Shown here: piece by piece, positions 21,001-27,357 of the stretch
Layout of the letters: every line of letters starts with the position of its first letter
Position numbering within the stretch: position 1 is the first letter of the stretch
NCBI GenBank assembly: GCA_024741835.1
Contig: JAENRP010000467.1
Span: 1 to 27,357, forward strand
Length of the DNA: 27,357 bases
Origin: Diplocarpon mali
Taxonomy: Eukaryota > Ascomycota > Leotiomycetes > Helotiales > Drepanopezizaceae
Reading direction: 5' to 3'
Notes under the pieces: model-generated
Told to the model about the DNA's origin: nothing
The model's input: only the letters and a program-made list of their open reading frames with translations
Database searches by the model: none
Translations under genes and position numbers: made by a program

Positions 21001-22680
21001 GGTTTATTACAGCCTTTCTCTACTAGTATAATCTTGTATTATTTAGGGCAGTCTCGGCTGTAGTGCCCTTTTTATCTACACTTATAGTAAGTGTCGTCGG
21101 TCTTCGGGGTTCAATTATAAGGGGCGCGTTTATTATCTTTAAGTACTAAAGGTCTAGGGGTAGCGCTCAATTCCTTTTAGAAACGACTTAGGGCTTGTTT
21201 ATGGCATATAGGTCCCATTTATTATAAGGTAGAGGAGGGCCGGTTGGAAGTTTTAGCCTGATACTCGTTTCGGTTAGAGCGTTGTAATAAGAGGCGGAGT
21301 TGTCGGTTCTCCTTGTTTATAAACCATTCGGCCAAGTCTTTAGGGTAGTCGAACTTTCGATTGGAGAGTTGCTTTAGTAGGGACACTTTTACTTTATCCT
21401 AGAGCGCCTTATATTAGTCGCTAGTCGACTTCCCCAGCTTAGAAGCTAGTCTGCAGAAGTCGGCCTAAAAGGCTGTAAAGGGGGTATTTTCCTATTTAAG
21501 CTTTATCTAATCGTCTTTAGCTATTTATCGCTCTATTTCTTTACTAACTCTATAGGCCCTTTGTAGGATTTGGAATAGCTGCGCAGCTATCTTAATTTGT
21601 CTAATAGATCCTTTTATAAGCTGATTTTAGATTAAGCTTTAGGCGTCTCTTATTATTAAACTAGCAGTATATATTAAGGCGACCGATTTGTTAGGGAACT
21701 TTATATAATTAACCTTTATCTTCTACTATATATTGAAGATCTAGTCCTCGACCTTTATATCTCCTTTGCTTAAGAAGGGGTTTAGATCCTTAATTTTTGC
21801 TAAGCGGACCCGGCGATTAGGTTTAAGGGTTCGACTCTGTCCTTTGAAATCAGGGGTATTAGAGTAGGGTTCCCTTTTAATAGGCTATCTAGGCTAGGCG
21901 GTAGGGGGATCTTTATAAGGATTTTCAAAGAGAGGTTGGCTTTATAGAATAAGGGTAGCTAGCTAGCTGGCTGAGTTTGTATATTATTGCTCTTCTGCTA
22001 AGTTCTTCTAGTACGCGCTAGTCTCTTAAGTCGTTCTAAGCTCTTCTTATAGCTGTGCAGTTGTAGGTGCAGTCGCTTCCTTTATTCTTTAGATATAATT
22101 ATAAAAACTCTGAACTACTGAATCTTATTATTTAATGTATTAGTAGTAGTATTCTACTAGGCGTTCCTTTACTACTAGTCGATCCTTATATGTGGTAGAT
22201 CTTTTGCCCGCCTTGGTTTAGAACCCTAGTAATATAAAGAAGTCGTCTCTCTTAGCCTCTACGTTAGTACAGGAGATAGGTCGGATTAAGGCTTCTCGTT
22301 TGAAGGAGGTTGATATATCTTCTATATTATATAAGGTTTGTTTTAAAGAGGGGGCTGGTTGAGGCTTGCTAGTAGAGTCGGCTGGTATAAGAGATTCGTC
22401 GTCCGTAGGGTTTTAAGGGGTATCCTCTCTAATTAAGAGGTTGCTTAACTTAAGAGGTGCTAGCGTCGTTATCTTAGGGTTAATTTTCTTAGAGTAAAAG
22501 GTCCTCTTATAACGTTTTCGTCCTATTAAGGGCTATGGTTGGGAAATGCCTTAACTTATAGATTTTATAATTTCTTTTAGAGTTAGCTAAGAGCTACTGA
22601 CTATCGACAGTTGTTTTAGCTGAGTCTACTAGCTCTTCTTTCGATTCTTAAGTTTAGGAAGGGACCGAACGTCGAGGCCG
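21001..22680 (-). pseudogene. gag: gag of chromovirus A (RIP-inactivated)
   Basis: Minus-strand frame behind the 5' LTR. The N-terminal third is polar and disordered (KINPKITTLAPLKLSNLL, then Pro/Ser/Asp-rich). The capsid-like helical part includes IKDLNPFLSKGDIKVED, NYIKFPNKSVALIYTASLI and FTAFQADFCRLASKLGKS (RIP stop read as Q). A CCHC zinc knuckle follows near 21,090-21,048 (YYKCRQKGHYSRDCP), with its first Cys changed to Tyr by a G-to-A transition. This is the usual composition of chromoviral gag proteins, which package the genomic RNA. The start codon is uncertain; the region 22,680-22,805 between the LTR and gag shows no clear frame. Five or more stops are TAA/TAG. Confidence 0.78.
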
Positions 22681-22805
22681 TTCTTTAGGTTGCTTCTATA
22701 TATTATAAGAGTCGGTTGGAAGAAAGGTCTCTAAGGGGGTACTAGTCCTCTGCTAGGTATATTATATCGCCTTATAAGGCCAGAAGGGATATAAGCTTTG
22801 AATTA

Positions 22806-23111
22806 TATAATGGTAGAAGCAAGGCATAAGTCGATAAAGTCATTAAGATTAAGGCTGCTAAATCGTATAGAATTTAAAGCTAAGGAGTGTGTATAAAGTA
22901 GGAAGCCTTTCTCCTAATATGCTTTCCTTAGCCTACGACTCCTAGAAGTCGATTTCTACTAATAAGTCATATTCTATCTACTAAAGGAAAGGTATAGTAA
23001 AGGTGCGGCGTATCTATTGCACTAGTCTGTTTTGCCTCTATTTGTACTACTGTCTCTATTGCACCTGCTCTGACAGTTCTGTTGCGACCATGATACAACT
23101 GTGCTATGACA
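22806..23111 (-). repeat. 5' LTR of chromovirus A (306 bp)
   Basis: Direct repeat of 15048-15353. Read on the minus strand it begins TGTCATAGCACAGTTG at 23111. Its downstream end at 22806 is RIP-mutated to CATTATA, where the partner keeps GCTGTCACA. No convincing tRNA-complementary primer site could be read just downstream. Confidence 0.94.
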
Positions 23112-23116
23112 AAACT
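23112..23116. repeat. Target site duplication of element A (right copy), AAACT
   Basis: Exact copy of 15043-15047, directly after the end of the right LTR. Confidence 0.9.
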
Positions 23117-24449
23117 TACCTTCCTTTTACTATAACTCTTTGCTAAATACCTTCCTTTATTAGTATTAAGCTTAGCTCTTATATCAGCTAATTGTTTCTT
23201 AAAACCTTATTTTAAAATTCAGCTATATCTTTTATAATAACTATTTATCCTTTTAAAGATCGATCTATATTTTAAAGATTAGCTTTTATAAGACTATCTT
23301 TAAAATAGTTAAATATTAGCTAAGATTTTAAAATAAAGGGCATTCTTAAAAGAATATCATTTAAAGAATTCTCTATTATTAAAAAGTCGGTATAATTAAT
23401 AATCCCTTTAACTCTAACCTTTACGTTTTTCACTTATCTATTAAAATTGTATTTCGATCTAAAGATAGTTGAATAAATAAAGAGTCGATCGCTAACGATT
23501 ATCAATTGAGCTATTTCCGCCACTTATCTAATTATTATATTAACTTTTAAACTATAATCGATTAAAGCCTTTGCTTTAACCGATTCTTCTATTAAACAAA
23601 TAATAATAGGGCTTTTTATTATAACTACTAAACAATTTCGATTAATATTTTAAGATATTAATACTATTACTATAATATTATAGTACCTTTAAGTTCCTTT
23701 ATCTTTTATAATCTAAAGACATTTGATTAAGGCTAAATGCTTCTTAAAGTTCTTTTATATTACAATTTCTATTTCCTTATTATTATTCAAATCTTTAAAG
23801 GCAATTAGGATATATTTTCCTAATACTTTATTAAACCGTCTAATCAAACCAAATAGGTCTTTAAATATAAGGTTTATTTGCTAGGCTATAACATTCTCTA
23901 CGGCTTTCTCTATTATAGTAGAACTAGCGTATTTATTAATAAATTTTTCCTATTTCAATATTAGTCTCTTTCACTTAAGGTTAGGGGTCTATGCAATTAC
24001 TTTAACTTCTTAATCTTTAAGCTTAAAGCTATCTTTATCTATTATATCTCTAATTAATTCATCTATTATATTAGCTTTATCCTTATCTACTATAGTTTTA
24101 AATTATTAGGTATCTTTTAGCATTTAGACTTTATATTAAGATTCCTAAGTTATATATGCTGATTTCTGGACTTTAGCTAGTTTTATTAGTATTAATAGAG
24201 TAGAAGATCTAGAAGGACACTAAGAATTCTAAGGGTTCTTAGATATAAAAGTAGTATTAATATCAGCTGAAATATTATTATTAACCTATCTTAAGATAAA
24301 GATACCTTTAACTTCTATAGCTATTTAGTTAAAAGCTAAGTCCTTAAGAACTCCCTTAGGTAGGTTGCTAATTAGACCTATATATATATATAAGTTGGAA
24401 TTTTAGCGTTTATATCTATAATACGCTATCGTTCGACCAAATTCTCGTC
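23117..24449 (-). pseudogene. Protease and gag-pol linker of element C (RIP-inactivated)
   Basis: Continuation of the gag frame on the minus strand. A retropepsin-like segment lies at about 23,570-23,330: KALIDYSLKVNIIIR (at 23543-23571), where DSG or DTG is expected at DYS, followed by VAEIAQL, IINYTDFLII and ILLRMPFIL. The stretch 24,450-23,600 is a polar linker without recognised motifs. The frame is broken by the AAACT duplication of element A and resumes at 15042. The retropepsin active-site triad is destroyed; other losses are RIP-type stops. Confidence 0.75.
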
Positions 24450-25539
24450 CTATTTCGTACTATATATCATCGTTCGAATAATCTATAACTATAAGCGATT
24501 CTAATGCTTTTTAATAGGGATAGCTTCTAGCCTAGGATCTCTAATACAAAGCATCCTATACTTATTAATATATATAATCCTTATATTAATAAAACGTTAG
24601 AAAAGAGGACATTCGTTACGATACTTATATAAAGGGCAATTAGGTTCCTTATTATTGCAAAAGTTGCAGGTTAGTCTTCTTCTATTGCCGTTTCCTTAGT
24701 ACCTTATAGCATTAATATTAGCAGAATGCTAATTAGGATTATTATCTCCTTCTTTAATCAACTGTTGAGTTCTTATATAAGCTAGTTATTTCGAATGATA
24801 AGAGGTAGGAGTCTAGTAATAGGAACCACTAGGTTGGTTCGTAGTGGCCGAGTGCCTATTACCAAATTAGGGAATATATTGTTTTTCTTATAAAAGATTA
24901 TTAATCCTAGTTTCCAAGCTTTAGATTTAGAGTTCTATAAATTAGGTCTTAAGTTCCTTAATTCTAGGGTTAGATCTTACTCCTAGGTCGGGCCCGCGAG
25001 TGAAAGGTATAACTACTAGGTTCTTCTTTACCTCTTCTATAACTTCCAAAGCCTTCGAGTATTCTTAGACCAGGCTTTTAAGGTCTTTAGTATAAGAGGG
25101 AGTAAGGGCTTTTTCCTACTCTATAGCATCGATAGTTCTTTTACTAAGATCTGATTTTAAAGCAAAGGCTAAGAATTCCTCAAATAAGGCGAAAGTTATA
25201 GGTTCTTACTTATTAATCTTAAAATGCTTAATAATCTTATTTCAAAGGCCAGTAGGTAATCCGAGTAAGAAAAGGCGGCCTTTTTCAACTTCGCTAAGTA
25301 TTTTCTAGCTAATTAAGGTATTTGATATATAAGTAAAAGTCCGATAATAGTTCTTAAGTTCCTTAAGAGTATAAGTAACTAGAACAAATTCCTTTAAGAA
25401 AGCTAGAGTATTGCGAATCTGCTATCTATCAAATTCTCGGAATTCAGACTTAAGAGCCTTAATAAGGAGTTCCTATGAACTATGCGTTTTCCATTTAAGG
25501 AAGGATTTGATAATATCTTTACTTATATAGTTATAGTAT
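24450..25539 (-). pseudogene. gag: gag of element C, N-terminus removed by D2
   Basis: Minus-strand frame entering from the D2 junction. It reads YISKDIIKSFLKWKTHS, then LIKALKSEFREFDR, FLKEFVLV, YYRTFTYIS and GRLFLLGLPTGL, the capsid pattern typical of fungal gypsy gag proteins (W/F-x-FLxGLP). It continues to an atypical Cys motif (TCNFCNNKEPNCPLYKYR, CNFC at 24657-24668) and then VYLN-like residues and RMLCIRDPRLEAI. The capsid part would form the particle shell and the Cys motif would bind RNA. The first part of gag and the 5' LTR must lie to the right of D2, outside this window. Confidence 0.82.
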
Positions 25540-25731
25540 TGAGATAGGTGATATAGCTATTACTCCGATATATTATCATATGACCCTACTGCTTAGTCAG
25601 TAGGATATTAATACGTATATAGCTCTAGTAAAGAAAGGGGTAACCTTCCTTCTTTAACTCTTATTAATATATCGACTATCGACCTTTAGAAGTTTCCCTT
25701 ACCTACTGCGCTAACTTACTTAAGTTAAATA
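25540..25731 (+). repeat. 5' LTR of copia element D2 (192 bp)
   Basis: It begins TGAGATAGG and ends TTAAATA just before the primer site. It has the same length as the D1 LTR at 1799-1990 and is inverted to it. Read across the junction, the LTR start happens to stay open in the C gag frame for some codons, but the D1 comparison shows where the element begins. Confidence 0.8.
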
Positions 25732-25743
25732 GGTTATAAGCCT
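25732..25743 (+). other. Primer binding site of D2
   Basis: GGTTATAAGCCT directly after the LTR. It differs by transitions only from GGTTATGAGCCC, the complement of the initiator tRNA-Met anticodon region, which suggests half-tRNA priming as in the copia group. Confidence 0.65.
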
Positions 25744-26148
25744 TAGCTAAACTAATAATAGATTATTGACTTCCCTTAGAAAGCACTTGCGCTGCAACTA
25801 TTAGTAGGAAGTTGAATAAGACTTATAGTAAGAGGCGAGCAATCGGCGAATAGGAGGTATAATTCCCTATTTAGCCAACCCGTATTGCAAGAGGTGTGAT
25901 TCCTTGCTCTATAACCCCTTTGGTACTATAAGAGGTATGATTCCTTGCTTTATTGTATTTCGTAAGAGGTGTGATTCCCTATATTATAGCCTAAAAAAAA
26001 AAAAAAAAACCCTTTTCGACAAGAGGACTTCCTCCCCATTTAATACTTCTATAATACCCGCTATTTAATCATTTCAACCTTTCGATAGGAGGAGTGCCCT
26101 CAATTATTTAATTTATTTGATTTTAATGCAATTCTATTTGAAACGGCA
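25744..26148 (+). other. Leader of D2 without a gene
   Basis: Between the primer binding site and gag lie the hairpin array and a run of 17 A at 25993-26009, where D1 has only 6. No surviving frame is seen. GAGGAGTGCCC near 26,090 is purine-rich, but I assign it no role. Confidence 0.6.
25852..25984 (+). repeat. Four tandem hairpin repeats in D2 leader
   Basis: Four units resembling GCAAGAGGTGTGATTCCTTGC lie 34-40 bp apart. The best preserved is at 25887-25907, with GCAAG and CTTGC able to pair around 11 nt. The spacers differ in sequence, so the motif and not the spacer is conserved. The array is the counterpart of 1549-1680 in D1. Confidence 0.78.
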
Positions 26149-27357
26149 ATAGCTTCCGATTCCGATCGAAACACTAGACCTAAAGACCTCTAACTCTTTC
26201 GAAAGAACTAGCAATAATAGTTCGATAATTTAGAGCTTTACTTTAAAAGTAAAGGCATTGAAATAGCAATTTAAAAGACACTTATTAAATATGCGAAAAC
26301 AGCCCTTTATACTCCCTTTACTAATTCGTCTACTTCTACTTTAATAACTAATATAACTACTAAAGATCTATTAGATATATTAAATAAGCTTAGCCTAAGA
26401 GCTTTAATAGATAATAACTAAGAATCCTAAAGGTAGATTTTAAATATAGAAAAGGAGAAGAAGTATAGGCTAGCCTTAGCTAAATATAAGCTTAAGATTA
26501 ATAGAGGTTTAAGCGATAAAGACTAAGATTTTATTTAAATTTATAATAATATAAAGATAAGATAGGATACTTTAAAGGTAAAATACTCTTAGATAATTAC
26601 CTTTAATACTTAATATCTACTATAGTAGATTACTTTATTTTAGTATAAAAAAGATAAAGATAATAAGGATATAAATATAAATATAAACTCTACTTAGTTT
26701 ATATTATATAAAGTAAGGAGGAGAGTAAGAGCCGCAGATCCTAAGATAGCTATAACTTTTAAGGAAACCTAGCTCTTTAGTTTCCTACTTAATAGCCTCC
26801 CTTTTAAGTTTGCTATTGCGAAATAATCTCTTCTTATTTAACCTAACCTTAAGATCTATAAGAAGATCGACCTCCTTTAAACTATTAAGCAAGACCTTAA
26901 AGGATGCTCTAAATCGGCAAATACTGCGTTATAAGGCAATAATAAGCTTAAGAAGAAAAAGGAGCGTAAGATAAGCCCTTAAGCTTATCGGAAATACTAC
27001 TTCTATAATAGTACTTATAATATTACTAATTATAAAGTTAAAAGGCAATTGATTAATATAATCGCTAGCTTTAATATTAAGAAGCAATCGAAATAGAAGT
27101 TAAGAAGCAAACTGCCCTTATCTTATTAAAGGCTATAACTATTAAGGAAAGGCAAAAGAAAAGGCTATTTAGCTAAAACTTTAGTAAATACCTTTAATAA
27201 TAATAGTAGGTTATGTAAACTTAAATCCACTTTTAATAATTCAAATGATAATTATAATAAAGATACTTATATCTTAAAAGCCGATCTTTATAAGATCTTT
27301 AAATCCAATTAGTATAGTAATACTAATTATATAATATATATAATTAATAAACCCTAC
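26149..27357 (+). pseudogene. gag: gag of copia D2 (RIP-inactivated, runs off right edge)
   Basis: Plus-strand frame of 403 codons from a probable ATG mutated to ATA at 26149 (ATA GCT TCC) to the window end. It reads LELYFKSKGIEI early on, a KYRLALAKYKLKINRGLSDK segment near residue 105, and VRRRVRAADPKIAITFKE near residue 190. A decayed zinc knuckle lies near 26,995-27,033 (KYYFYNSTYNITNYK), in which several Tyr probably replace Cys and His through G-to-A or C-to-T changes. The frame then runs through DTYILKADLYKIFKSNQYSN to IIYIIN, the place where the protease D-S/T-G motif would follow. Stops are TAA/TAG. The product would be the capsid and nucleocapsid protein of the element. The same frame in D1 continues into protease. 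Confidence 0.75.

Larger units (their letters stand above)
15048..23111 (-). mobile_element. Complete Ty3/gypsy chromovirus A, inserted in element C
   Basis: This 8,064-bp element has 306-bp LTRs in direct orientation and perfect 5-bp target duplications (AAACT). A polypurine tract next to the left LTR shows that transcription runs on the minus strand. The order is gag with CCHC knuckle, protease, RT, RNase H, integrase, chromodomain, and then a third long frame reaching into the 3' LTR. It is the least AT-rich of the nested elements together with B, which fits a later arrival than C. It interrupts C between protease and RT. Confidence 0.94.
1991..25539 (-). mobile_element. Ty3/gypsy element C, host of all other insertions (truncated both ends)
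   Basis: An old gypsy element lies on the minus strand and survives in three pieces: 23112-25539 (gag, protease), 14118-15047 (protease-RT linker and RT start), and 1991-6535 (RT, RNase H, integrase and a further frame). Chromovirus A split it at 15047/23112 and copia B split it at 6535/14118. D2 removed the gag start and 5' LTR from view, and D1 removed the 3' end. Joining the pieces restores the expected order of domains. RT in particular continues from a conserved VVEINRI-like segment (near 14,130) straight into RITIKDANIP (near 6,525). The pol sequence resembles a widespread fungal gypsy lineage lacking a chromodomain; that assignment is from memory of the family. Confidence 0.85.
25540..27357 (+). 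mobile_element. Copia element D2, 5' part (right arm, truncated by window edge)
   Basis: Same family as D1 but on the plus strand, inserted in gag of element C. In order it has a 192-bp LTR, primer binding site, hairpin-repeat leader and gag, and it leaves the window in the gag-protease junction. Its whole length pairs in inverted orientation with 185-1990. The preceding 5 bp (AGTAT) would be the target duplication, but its partner is outside the window. Confidence 0.85.

Noticed and set aside
22786..22805. Primer binding site of chromovirus A next to its 5' LTR.
   Set aside because: The minus strand reads TAATTCAAAGCTTATAT, which I could not match confidently to a tRNA 3' end; a self-priming mechanism cannot be judged from this mutated copy.
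1991..25539. A giant DNA transposon or Helitron-like element bounded by the 1.8-kb inverted arms.
   Set aside because: The arms are the 5' ends of copia elements with LTR, primer site and gag, so the inverted pair is explained by two insertions and no transposase is seen.
25852..25984. Regularly spaced repeats with unlike spacers, superficially like a short CRISPR array.
   Set aside because: The genome is eukaryotic, units are degenerate with only 13-19 bp between them, there are no cas genes, and the same array occurs in the leader of both D copies.

Overview
The window looks like a transposon-only block from the genome of a filamentous ascomycete (Pezizomycotina). I found no host gene, rRNA, tRNA or CRISPR array. 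The DNA is AT-rich and nearly every reading frame is riddled with TAA/TAG where CAA/CAG or TGG would be expected. The paired repeats differ almost only by C/T and G/A transitions. That pattern is the signature of repeat-induced point mutation (RIP), which converts CpA to TpA, so all genes below are inactivated relics. I cannot name the species; large AT-rich retroelement blocks of this kind are known from Dothideomycetes such as Leptosphaeria, but that is only an analogy.

Layout. The backbone is an old Ty3/gypsy element, here called C, lying on the minus strand from 1991 to 25539. Its gag end is on the right and its integrase end on the left. It has been interrupted four times. Element A (15048-23111, minus) is a complete Ty3/gypsy chromovirus with 306-bp LTRs and a perfect 5-bp target duplication AAACT. 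Element B (6536-14117, minus) is a complete Ty1/copia element with 198-bp LTRs and a perfect target duplication TATTC. Two copies of a second copia family, D1 (1-1990, minus) and D2 (25540-27357, plus), cut both ends of C. D1 and D2 face outward and run off the window, forming inverted arms of about 1.8 kb. Removing A and B in silico rejoins the coding frame of C (protease to RT, and within RT), which confirms the nesting.

Genes. A, B and C carry recognisable gag, protease, reverse transcriptase, RNase H and integrase remnants, all on the minus strand. A also has a chromodomain. D1 and D2 show the LTR, primer binding site, a 5' leader with tandem hairpin repeats, gag, and (in D1) the start of protease.

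The most interesting content is extra coding capacity behind pol. A has a roughly 459-codon third frame on the pol strand, ending inside the 3' LTR. C has a roughly 487-codon frame after integrase, cut by D1. B has a Cys- and Pro-rich frame of about 330 codons on the opposite strand. I recognise none of these three proteins; they are the best candidates here for something undescribed.
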